Shown here in pieces: positions 11,950 through 22,480 of a DNA stretch of 64,000 nucleotides. The notes beneath the pieces are model-generated. The model was not told the origin of the DNA, did no database searches, and worked only from the letters and a program-made list of their open reading frames with translations. The translations under genes were made by a program, and so were the position numbers. The stretch lies in assembly GCA_914767715.1 (NCBI GenBank), contig OU612066.1:12965001-13029000 (forward strand), written 5' to 3'. How positions within the stretch are numbered: position 1 is the first letter of the stretch; every line of letters begins with the position of its first letter. The DNA comes from Membranipora membranacea. Its lineage: Eukaryota; Bryozoa; Gymnolaemata; Cheilostomatida; Membraniporidae.

Positions 11950-14900
11950 ATGGCTTTCAACGCTCATTCAGGTAAAGTTTTCTATGAAAGTGTTCTTTGT
12001 GAATCTCTCACGTATAAGATTCATGTCAGGTTTCCAAGTACCTAGCAACGCATTGTGTTATTAAGCCTACTCTCCTTGAGGTTGACTATATGATTTTTGC
12101 CAATTTACATAGTTCTAAAATGTAATTCAGCGAAGAATCAGAAAACTGTAGCTCTAGCGACTGTATGTTTTATTAAAAAATTATCAACGGAGCAGTATGA
12201 ACATATCAAAGAGTCTAGTGCTTCTTCCATACTGACAATGGTAGCAAAAATGTGCATTTTATTGAGAGCTGTTGTGGAGAGTATAATCCAGGAACATTAT
12301 GAAAGTTGTTGTATACTGTAATCAAAAATCAATATATCATTAATTACTAGTTTTGTTTTATTCTTTATTTGTAGCTGTGTACAGATTTACAGTTCTCTTC
12401 TTTAACTGTCTGCTGACTTTTGGGACTTACGTCTGTTTTGACATGCCCAGTGTTCTTCAGACTCACTTCACTTGTGTAAGTTTCTCATATCTGGTAAAAT
12501 TCCCTTTGAATATTGATTCGATGTTTGAAGCCTTCAAAGCCTTCTGAGCAATCCCGAATGTTTTAGGCAATCATTCATTACATCTGAAAATATATGTATA
12601 CAATGTGTACTTTTATAACCATGAACATCATCGTTCTGAATTTCTACATTCTAAAGGACCTTCAGTAAGGAAGCAGCTCCAGGGGTGATTCTGTGAGTGT
12701 CCAACTTGAGCCATGAAAAGGTCAATCTTTGACAACAGAATAACTAGCCATTTGAATAAGGAATTTCTAATATATGATGCGTGTATTTATCGGAGGGGAA
12801 TTTCTCTTTCATGCTGTATAAATGTCTTATAAACTTTTGAGATTCTTTCAATGTGGCATATGTATAAACTGCTTTGCTGGCTCATAATATTTCATTGCTG
12901 CTACTTTCTTTAGGAGCTTTCTAATTAACATTCTGCGTCATAGAGACCAGACTTAATAGTCGGTATTTCACAATGGTAAATGGGAAGGTCAGTGAAGGGA
13001 TGGAAAGGATAATGCTTGGAGTAAAGTGTCAGTCTTGACATTATGAGGGGAAGGTGGATTTTCGGAATGGAAGGGATGCGATTTTTCGTGACATGACCAC
13101 CACATTTTCAGTCTAGCCCTGATTGCGCTGTTCAATATATTTAGGTCTTACAATATTGAAACATCTGATCAATTCATAACCTCTTAAGACTTTCTTTGAT
13201 TACTACTTGCTGATTGCTCCATGTTTGTTTTCCAGGATGTCACATGTCCCGACACTAATGGTACAACATCAGCCACCACTACAATGTCGGCCAGCTCTAA
13301 CGACAGCACTATGTGTGGAGGAGATTGTCTAGGCATGTCAGACAGTCAGTATAATCTTCTCTATGCCATATATGCCTGGACCAATGCGGTGGTTGTTATT
13401 GGTGCAGGTGTACTCATCGATAAGCTCGGCATCAGAGGTAAGCTTGCTATGCACTTCAAAATTGAAGTTGACATTCCTCTGCATAGTCCTTGCTCAGATT
13501 GCAGATGGTCAACTACATCGCTTAACTTATAAGATTCCCAAAAAAATTCCATAATACACTCATATCTTTCGAAGACACAAATCCCATAGCTAGAACGTCA
13601 AAGTACAGTACTGTATTTTTTCTTTGTAGTTGGGCTGTTTTTATTTTCCTCGCTGTGCTTGGTTGGATCTATATTATTCGCTGTCGGTGCTCTATTCAAA
13701 GGATCAGCAGCTCTTTTACCAGTTAGGCTGTTAGGACGTCTCTTGTTCGGGTCTGGTAACGGCTCACTCACAAGTAAGTTATGTTAAGAAATACCTAGAA
13801 ATGAGATACATTAAACTTTTTAATGTTCTGAGGCGGGATTTCAAGTTTTAAGGCTTCAAGGGTAGCTGTTTTTAGTGGGAACTAGTTGCAACATGTAATA
13901 AAATGACCCTATCACTCAGTATTCTAAGTACTTTTCAAAATTGAAGTAAGAAAAAGCAAATACCATCGTCAAAAAAGTGTGAATAAGAGAAATGTGGTGA
14001 ATTTTCACCATTCACTCATTAGCAGATTAACAGAACATGCCTGACTTGCCACTAAATCAGATTAATGTAATTGCTAAATCACTCTTTCTGCATACCCTAC
14101 AGCTAAGTCCAATAATGACAGCAAGCATAAAGCTACAAATTCAACAAGATATGTACATCTTGTAACGAGTGAATTTATTATTGTTTTTAGTTGTGCAGAA
14201 TAAACTTACAGCGTTTTGGTTCAAGGACAAAGAGCTAGCCTTAGCCTTTGGTATCACTCTCGCCTTCTCAAGGTTGGGCAGTGTGCTCAACTTCTTCCTC
14301 ACAGAGACTTTCACAGATGCTTTTGGGCTAAAATGGACGCTATGGGGCGGTGAGTTCTGTCTCTTTTGTGTGGACTTACCATATTTCAGCTTTCTGGGCT
14401 ATTTTCTTGCTCTGCAATTGTACTGTCGAAGCTCTCAACAACTTTTGTTATTGACACAAACATACCTTTTACTATAATCATTCAAAGGTTCCAGAGTATT
14501 GTGTTGCCAGTGAAATCTGTGCTCTATTATTTCACATCTGATATCTGAATTTGGCACTCTTGCATCTTTCAATGACGATTACCATTTGATTTTTTTAGGC
14601 TGCATCCTTGTTGGAATCGGGTTTACATCAGCGATTGTTGTATCAATACTGGATAAAGCTGGGGCTGAACAACTCGGACAATCTGATGCCATCAAAGAAC
14701 AATCAAAGCGAGTGGTGAGTAACACCTACTTCATATTTGTAGTCACAAAGGTAATAGGACATTAAGGGTGCCATCTCTGCTGTTTATATGTGGATCTCAT
14801 ATACCTTTTTTTTAATTATTTTCCAACATGTGAATAAGGTCTCGATCATTGCTCTGTTGGTAGATTTTATCAGTGGTAGCAATTAACATTGAATATTGAA

Positions 14901-17900
14901 AATCGTAATTTGAATTAGTTCATGCGGAAATATGTATTTGTGAAGTATTGTCATGCTGGTCATATTCAACTTCTATTCTGGAGCAGAATACAGGCTTCCT
15001 AGTAGATGCTCAATAAAAGTTTGAGTACTTGGGTAGTTTAAGTTCTCAATCTGTTCCGGGGTTACTGGTAGTAGCATTTCATTTTCAAAATGGTTGATAA
15101 TGAAACCCCACTTTCAGTAATGTTGGCACAGTTTGAGCACTTAAACTAGGTACTTTAAACATACTAGGAGGTCTTACAACTCCCTGAGGTCTGTAAATTA
15201 AGCAACTTTGCGACTAGGAGCGTGAGCCTTGGCTTGCTTTTTCAACATCAAGTGATCAGATAGAGATTTTGGCAGTTATCCATTATAAGAAAGCTATTAA
15301 ATTTGTTTCAACAGACATCTACTAGGTCTAACAATTTGCATATTTTGTTACAGAGAATAAGAGGTGTCAAAGACTTCACATTGAGCTTCTGGCTGCTCAG
15401 TCTCACTATTGTATTCTTCTATAATGGAGTGTTCCCATTCGTCGCTGATGCCAGGTTAGTGTAATTCAAATAAAGGTCTATTTGACAAGAAGAAATGTAG
15501 AGGGCCCGACAGGATTTAATTGTTAAATGGTCCTAAGGTGATACAATGGCTCATTTCATTTGTGGCTAAAAACTCAGTAGTTTCAGCGGTATTGACTTTG
15601 ATATAATCAGGAAGGTTGTTTAAGACTGGATTTTGCAATTAAGTTGTCATGTTGTCTTGAATAAATCTTAAATTTTCAGAACATGTTTTTGAAGTCATGA
15701 CCTTGAATTGACATGTGACTAATTGCTTTATCAGATGTTATCTATTTGCAGTAAATTCATCAGTACAAAATACCAGTTCTCAAATGATAAGACACCTTCA
15801 TACATAGCTGGAGCAGTGTATGATTGTAGTATGCTGTTGTCTCCATTCCTCGGTGGTGTTATTGTAAGATCTCGTCAGCAGCAACACATACATGGTAAAT
15901 ATGACATCATCTACCATCACATACACTAGAGAAGAGCTGCTGAAATTCAAGGATAGTACACAAAGAGACAATTTATTCAATTGGCGCCAAATTAACACTA
16001 TCGTACGCCCGACCTTTCATAACTCAGGTCGAAGAATCCCTACTATTATAAGTAGTAGGCTACAAGTGTCAAACCATGTCGACATTCCATACCAACAAAA
16101 GAGATACTCTAATCTATTAACAATACCCACATTCCAATCTATTGTGGATTATAAAATAGATAGGGCCGGATCCACGAGTGTGAATGGGAAAGCAGGGGTT
16201 GCGGAAGCGCCTTGGTTGATCCCCCACTGTGGCTATGGCCAGCCGTTACTGACCGGCGCACAATGCCGGAACACTAGCTTTAGGTCTGAGGGTGATAGAA
16301 GCTGTAGGAAGACTCAGTCAGAATTGGCAGCAGTACATCAGCACAACAAGTCATCCAATCCTAATCTAATTCCGTTGTGCCATGTCAGAATAGACAACTC
16401 CAGACAGCACCACCATCCCGCTGTTATGATGACAAACTGTCAATCACTGACATCTGAGAAGCTAGATGAGTTGCAACTAATCATAGAAGATCAGGAGCCG
16501 AAAGTTATTATGCTGACGGAGTCATGGCTGACAGAGGCGAAGGAGCAGTCCAGACTCATAGAGGGTTATAATCTGCAAACATCAAACCGATCAGATCGAC
16601 CAGGAGGAGGAGTTGCCATCTTCACACACCATACCCTAGATGTGAAGGTCGTCAGAAGATATACCAGTAAAACATTTAGCTCACTGTGGATTAAAGTGAT
16701 CGGCAAGTCATTCAACTCGATATATGGGTGTATTTATCATCCAAAATCTAAGACTACTGCTGACAGCGAACACAGTCTCAAACACATCAGCGACACCATC
16801 ACAGATCTCTCCATCAAGCATTCCAGTAACTTTGTCATCGCTGGAGACTTCAATCATCTCAACATGCATGACATAAGTGAAGTAATCAATTTGACCAATA
16901 TCGTGAACTTTCCGACACGGAAAAATGCTTACTTAGACCATATTTACACCAGCATTGATGAGATTAAATCGCTGGTATGTGAAAAGCTGCCTCCGCTAGG
17001 AAGTAGTGACCACGACACCGTATATCTACCTACAACAGCGGTGACACGCAGAGAATCCGAATATTACTACTCGAGAAAACCCACACCACAAACACGAATA
17101 GCGATCCAAGAAGATGTTACATCCATCAAGTGGGACACAATCACCACTCTGTCTGATGTGAATCAACAGGCTGAGGCTATTCAACACACTATGACCAATA
17201 TCGTAGACAAACACTGCCCTAAGAGACGTTATAAGAAATCCAACAAATCCGCACCCTGGCTTGACAGTTTGGCACGGAAACTAAGAAATGCTAAGAAGAA
17301 GTCGTACAGTAGAGGATCCCCTTCATCTAAGTTTTTCTCACGTCTACTGAAAAAACACCTACGGACAATAAAGAAGAAATGGATCGTCAAGAAACTTGAT
17401 GATAGAAACCCAAAGACGTGCTGGAATGTCATCAACACACTCAGAGACAAACACAAAACTAAGACAAAAGAAAGCTACAACCTAAACGGCGAACACCTAC
17501 ACCAACAGCAGACAGCTGATAGACTCAATGACTATTTCTCATCAGTTGGAGGAACCCCGACTAGCATAACCCATCACACCGCCAGTCATGAGAGCGCTAC
17601 ACCCCTGTCTGTTACAGTCGATCAGGTATATAAATGGCTCATAGATATTGACACAAGGAAGGCTACACATTCACATGACTTCCCATCATGGGTTACACAA
17701 ATGTGCGCAGACGAGCTTTGCTTTCCTATATGTACTATCATAAACAGCTGTTTTAAATGTGGTTATTTTCCTGATATTTGGAAGTGTGCAGAGATAGTAC
17801 CAATCGAAAAAAAGAAGTCTGTTGATACTGAATCAGATTTTAGACCTATTTCCTTGTTATGGCACCTGGGCAAAATTACTGAAAAAGCTGTTATGCATTT

Positions 17901-20900
17901 TTATGTTCAGTTTGTTTTACCAACCATTGATGGAAACCAGTATGCGTATCAGAAAGGCCGAGGTACAGTAGATGCAATCATAGCTGCCATCGATAATTGG
18001 ACACAATTATTAGATGAACCAAAGTCAAAATATTTGACAGTCGCTTTCCTTGACATGTCAAAGGCTTTTGACAAGATGGACAAAGGAAAACTGATAGATA
18101 TGCTAACAAGGAAGGGTATCAACTATAATCTAGTGCAAATCATCAACAGCTTCCTCACACACCGATACCAATCAGTACGCATCGGCAACAATACCAGCCG
18201 AATATTACCAGTTATAAATGGAACACCCCAGGGAATATTGCTAGGTCCTGTCTTCTGGCTTTTATATGTGGACAGCCGTGAAGTTGAATGTGACATAATA
18301 AAATACGCAGATGACCTGACATTAACAGGCCTGCCCGCTAAAACACTAAACCAACAACTGGACCTCCAAACCTCTCTAGACACAGTATCGACATGGTGCG
18401 ATGAGTATAATATGGTGGCTAATGCAAAAAAGTCATCTATTATGCATCTGACTAACAAACATGCTCGATACCAATTCCAACCACCAACTCTGAAGCTGAA
18501 TGGAGAACAAATACCACCGACAACTAAGACTAGATTTCTAGGAATCACTATCGATCAGCATCTGTCTTTCGTAGACCATGTCGACTCGATCCTGAAGAAC
18601 GTCAGACCGCTAACCTATACCCTTCTTAACCTCAAACGCTCTGGCGTACCTCAGCGGTTACTCACAAGGTTCTACCTTACATGTATACGGCCTCGTATGA
18701 CATATGGAAGCGTAGCCTGGTTCTGCATGATGACCGACCGACAGAAGAAACGAGTAATCCAGCTGGAAAAACTCTCACTGAAAATTATAGCCCCAGGCTG
18801 TGACGAGTATAGTGAAAGGACAGCCCTGCTAAACATCATACCACTAGACGAATATATTGACTCTATGTGCCATCAACACATCGACAAGATCAAGACACCT
18901 GGGCACTGCCTGCATCATTTACTACTCAACCGAGTGCTCGCAGACCTAGTAGACATACAACGCGCCTCAACACCAGCTCACGAACTGAATTGAGATGCAA
19001 CACTTTACTCATGTGTTACAGCAATGCCGGATGTGTAAATTATAAAGTCTAGGAATTAATTTTTTTCTGTTTTTATTTTCATGCCCAGGTTGCCTTCCTT
19101 ACCTATATTGTGATGAAACCTTTAAATGTCGCCTCTAATTTTTAGAAGATGATCATTGGTTCAGTAATAAAGATTATATTTATAAGTAAACGCATTTCTA
19201 AAATATGATCGAATATGAGATAATTTTTCATGTAGGTATGTCAAAAACTCATTATTGAAATGGTATCTTCAACTTATATTCAATAATATACCTGGTATAT
19301 TATTGAATATTCTGAAAAAGCTTTAGTAGGACAAAAGTTGCCATACTTATACCTTGTATGGTAAGATTGATACTGTTTCTCATTGCAGGATATCGTGGGG
19401 AAAAGAGGCTATCTTGCATTACTCTGTGCCACATTGACTATTCCAGTGTTCGGTATACTGGCATTCACATCATGGTATCCACTTATCGCTACCCTTTGGT
19501 TGGGAATTACCTACTCCTTTGCAGCAGTAAGTTTTCTCATTGTCATTCCAATATCTGTGATAACCAAACAGTCTTCACTTACTGAATGTAATTGGTGGCT
19601 TCAGACTTACTTTTCTGACATCTGCAGCTTTTGGATTAGATTAGGTTTTCTTAGATTGCAGAGGTTTTGGAATATCTTTTTTTTTGCAAAAACCATGAAA
19701 TAAGTAGATAATAGATTGACCTGTGTCTGAAATCCTCAATTATAACACTGCATATCATAGTATATATTTAGCAGACTGAGCTGAAGGCCTGTCTATGTCT
19801 ATGCTGTCTATGTCTATGTTGTAACGTCTTGAGGTTGGCCTTATTATGTTATTGTGATTGTATTGCAAGAGCAAATGAGCAGATCCTTGGCTATCAAGCG
19901 AAAGGTCTCGGGTTCGATTCCCGCTCTCATCTCTAGGGATTTACCCCGGCTTCTTCCTACCCATAAATCACAAAAACTCAGAACAACTACGACCAACAAC
20001 TCTCACTAATCACACATATCTCAATCTCAGACAACTCTTGTAATCACAACACAGACTGATGGAACATACTCATCCTTCTAACATCAAGGATATGTTCTAT
20101 CAGTAATAATCAAAATTGTCCAGGGGTCTTTGAGAACTATAGGTGTCAATCGCCAGTACTCTGGAGAGGACGGTATTATACCTCTACCCTCCCCCCACAT
20201 AAGACAAGACATTGTATTGCAAATTTTAGCTAGACTCCAATCATTTCTTTTCAGTCATCTACGTGGCCATCCATTCCACTTGTTGTGAAGGATTCTGTAG
20301 TCGGCACAGCTATGGGTATAACTACTTCCATGCAGATGATTGGAATTGGCCTGTGTAATGTTATCGTTGGTGCTCTTCTAGGAGACGATAAGGGGTAAGC
20401 AAAACAGACTTCATGTATAAACTTGTCATTGCATTTCAAAGTGTTGTTTGAGAATTGATATATAACTAATAACTATATAACTATAAGCCTGACACGCCAA
20501 TGAATAGCAGTAAGTTGCCATTATGAATTAGTTGCGAGCCTCAAATGATCAGATTCACCAAAAGATTAATTCGTTTGAAGCAGCATCACAATAAATCTTA
20601 CTCTTCACCGAGTTCTCCTTTATGTGTGTACCAGTCTCACAATCAAACTTACCACTCACCTAATTCTCCTCTCTTTGTCAGGGTATCACAGGATGAGAAG
20701 TTATTGAGATGGAAGTATGTAATGATATTCCTGCTAGGAAACACTCTTGCCTGTGTACTCTGTGCATTTTTGCTCAATCTCAATGATAAGAGGAAGGTTA
20801 GTCTACCAGCAACACACGTGACCATTCACTTGCTGCGCTTTTAATTTGTCAAGATCTTATCACGTTTTGTAGTGGTTGATCAGAGAGGAAGTTAGGTCCG

Positions 20901-21522
20901 TCTTTGTCTCCCTTCGGTTTTTATTTTTTTATATTTTAGATTATTTTGACACATTCGGAAGAACATCATTTTAATGATGAAGAATGTTGTCAATAAATGT
21001 ATAGAAAGAAAATAAAATTGTGGGAGTTATCCATTGCTTGATGTTGGGTGGACAACTCACTGTCAATATTTATAAAGAGCCAGCACTAAACTAGTACAAA
21101 ATAACCTTTAACCTCTAATATGTACTTAATTCCTGCTTACAGAAAGGGATACTGAACATCAGCAGGTCTCAGAAGAAGGAGAGGGAGATGCAGATAAGGA
21201 GAGATCAGTATACATCATCTACATCATCAGCTGACAGTGAGACTGATAGGTGAGAGAAAGAGATTGTTTTTATTGCATATCATTAATGATGAAGCAAAAT
21301 TATGGTATCTGTGATAAGGCGTTGTCATTTAGAAGTCTGATACTAAAGAGTATGCAACAGTGAGAAGAAACGAGTTGTGCGGCACTTTGCTGATAGAAAA
21401 TGTTTTCCATCCTGGAACATAATGTTTGTATTAAAAATATGCTCTTTGTCATTAATACCAGGTTACTACCAGGTGGTCCTAGAGAGGGTGTGCAGAGCGA
21501 CTACAGGACTATCGACAGCTGA
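11950..21522 (+). CDS. MFSD1-like: MFSD1-like major facilitator transporter, gene A (13 exons)
   Basis: Exons: 11950-11971, 12375-12475, 13236-13437, 13630-13773, 14191-14349, 14599-14714, 15354-15454, 15752-15863, 19389-19526, 20255-20394, 20682-20796, 21143-21249 and 21462-21522. All junctions are GT-AG and in phase, giving 505 residues, close to the usual MFSD1 length. Twelve hydrophobic segments are expected. The YNLLYAIYAW segment leads into an MFS motif-A-like GVLIDKLGIR at about 99-108. Loop 1 is Ser/Thr-rich with NGT and NDS sequons. The C-terminal tail holds ETDRLL and YRTI, endosomal/lysosomal sorting-type signals. Known MFSD1 is a lysosomal dipeptide exporter; the same role is inferred here. 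The LINE at 15869-19182 lies in intron 8, immediately after a preserved GTAAG donor. This is the more complete of the two copies of gene A. Confidence 0.9.
15869..19182 (+). mobile_element. LINE-type non-LTR retrotransposon (CR1/Jockey-like), recent insertion
   Basis: The limits come from comparison with the empty site in block 2 (53961-53980). The flanks carry a short direct repeat taag (15865-15868 and 19183-19186). The element has only 23 bp before the ORF, a 3.1-kb uninterrupted ORF, and a 189-bp 3' tail ending in an A/T-rich string with AATAAA. No separate first ORF is present, so the copy is either 5'-truncated or from a single-ORF family. It interrupts the 5' splice site region of MFSD1-A exon 8 but leaves GTAAG in place. 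Confidence 0.9.
15892..18993 (+). CDS. LINE ORF: endonuclease and reverse transcriptase
   Basis: The 1033-residue frame has no stops. An N-terminal region of about 170 residues has no recognised domain. An apurinic-type endonuclease/exonuclease-phosphatase domain follows at about 178-400: the NCQSL strand with catalytic-type Asn near 182, LTESWL, AGDFNHLN near 317 and SSDHD near 370. Reverse transcriptase spans about 600-880: DFRPISLL near 649, AFLDMSKAFDK near 717, GTPQGILLGP near 775, and the catalytic YADD near 804. The thumb-like RFLGITID follows. The order EN-RT and the lack of RNase H fit CR1/L2 or Jockey-group LINEs. The intact frame implies a young copy. The chosen ATG is the first in frame; the true start is uncertain because the 5' end may be truncated. 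Confidence 0.9.
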   Translation: MVNMTSSTITYTREELLKFKDSTQRDNLFNWRQINTIVRPTFHNSGRRIPTIISSRLQVSNHVDIPYQQKRYSNLLTIPTFQSIVDYKIDRAGSTSVNGKAGVAEAPWLIPHCGYGQPLLTGAQCRNTSFRSEGDRSCRKTQSELAAVHQHNKSSNPNLIPLCHVRIDNSRQHHHPAVMMTNCQSLTSEKLDELQLIIEDQEPKVIMLTESWLTEAKEQSRLIEGYNLQTSNRSDRPGGGVAIFTHHTLDVKVVRRYTSKTFSSLWIKVIGKSFNSIYGCIYHPKSKTTADSEHSLKHISDTITDLSIKHSSNFVIAGDFNHLNMHDISEVINLTNIVNFPTRKNAYLDHIYTSIDEIKSLVCEKLPPLGSSDHDTVYLPTTAVTRRESEYYYSRKPTPQTRIAIQEDVTSIKWDTITTLSDVNQQAEAIQHTMTNIVDKHCPKRRYKKSNKSAPWLDSLARKLRNAKKKSYSRGSPSSKFFSRLLKKHLRTIKKKWIVKKLDDRNPKTCWNVINTLRDKHKTKTKESYNLNGEHLHQQQTADRLNDYFSSVGGTPTSITHHTASHESATPLSVTVDQVYKWLIDIDTRKATHSHDFPSWVTQMCADELCFPICTIINSCFKCGYFPDIWKCAEIVPIEKKKSVDTESDFRPISLLWHLGKITEKAVMHFYVQFVLPTIDGNQYAYQKGRGTVDAIIAAIDNWTQLLDEPKSKYLTVAFLDMSKAFDKMDKGKLIDMLTRKGINYNLVQIINSFLTHRYQSVRIGNNTSRILPVINGTPQGILLGPVFWLLYVDSREVECDIIKYADDLTLTGLPAKTLNQQLDLQTSLDTVSTWCDEYNMVANAKKSSIMHLTNKHARYQFQPPTLKLNGEQIPPTTKTRFLGITIDQHLSFVDHVDSILKNVRPLTYTLLNLKRSGVPQRLLTRFYLTCIRPRMTYGSVAWFCMMTDRQKKRVIQLEKLSLKIIAPGCDEYSERTALLNIIPLDEYIDSMCHQHIDKIKTPGHCLHHLLLNRVLADLVDIQRASTPAHELN
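19780..20220 (+). repeat. Possible tRNA-derived SINE in MFSD1-A intron 9
   Basis: A canonical box B, cgggttcgattcccg, lies at about 19908-19922, followed by a C/A-rich unique region and a pyrimidine tract. A short tandem 'tctatgtctatgctg' motif lies just before it. I could not find a good box A, so the SINE assignment is tentative and the limits are approximate. The copy in block 2 (about 54560-55000) has lost 13 bp spanning the box B. Confidence 0.4.
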
Positions 21523-22480
21523 GCTATATATATATATATATAACTACTACTGATGGAAGATTATGCTCAATTCTGTAATTCTCTACTCGTTACAAGTTAT
21601 AAAACCAAGGAGTAAAACTCTGTGATGAAACCTTGAATGTAATTGTTATGATTAAATTAAGGTTCTGTACAATATCAATAACTACATGATCATGATCTCG
21701 CATGTTCTGCCAACTCATAATTGTTTTTTTTTGCATTTTTTCTGTATTGAGCAACGTACAAAAGTTTTGTACAATTTTACCTAGCAAAGCTCTGATCAAG
21801 AACTTTTGTGCAACTGCAAATATTACATGATTTCTTAGTATTAAATGAAATATACTTATATCATTGAATGCCTACTCCAGAAATTTTCATATACACAAAA
21901 TACTATAGTTATTTGTATATGGCATGACAGTATGTCATCTTCACCATGCAAATCTTATCCTCATATCAACCAGTAATATGTCGTTATATTAGCATGCGGA
22001 GCTTATTTCACTTCTCAATCTCTTCACCACATTCAGCATTGTACATCTCAATAACAGGTGAACTGAATTGTTGATGCTTCAACCAATGGGCTGGTGTGAT
22101 CTCGTGTCTCACGGCATGTCTTTTATGTGGGCCCAGCCTTAATCCGTATTTACTATTTTTTTTATTGCACTCAGATTAATGCAAGCTTACTCTATTAAGA
22201 ATTATAAGTATGGAAGGCTATATGCACCAGTGCATTTGCTCATAATTTATATTGATAAAGAATTTATCCTCTTACCTCAGTCCATCATGCCAGAAATAGT
22301 TACACTATTAGGCAGGTATCTGCATCCAGTAGTCAGGTGTACTCAATATCGTTAGTTTTCGGACAATCCTTTACTTGAATATCAATTTATCGTGTTGGTT
22401 ATAGTGTGATGCTCTGAAATTTGATCGCCCATCCTCCTGCCATATAGTTTCTGTTCCCGCGGACTAACTCACCCTGCAAA
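21523..22480. other. Intergenic region between MFSD1-like genes A and B
   Basis: It begins with a (ta)n tract at about 21525-21542 and the probable 3' untranslated region of gene A. No AATAAA was seen; an ATTAAA occurs near 21653. The last 200 bp form the promoter flank of gene B. No coding exon is visible. It is collinear with 56314-57265 in block 2. Confidence 0.45.

Noticed and set aside
17026-18548. Minus-strand frames of 62-141 codons
   Set aside because: These are antisense shadows of the LINE ORF on the plus strand.
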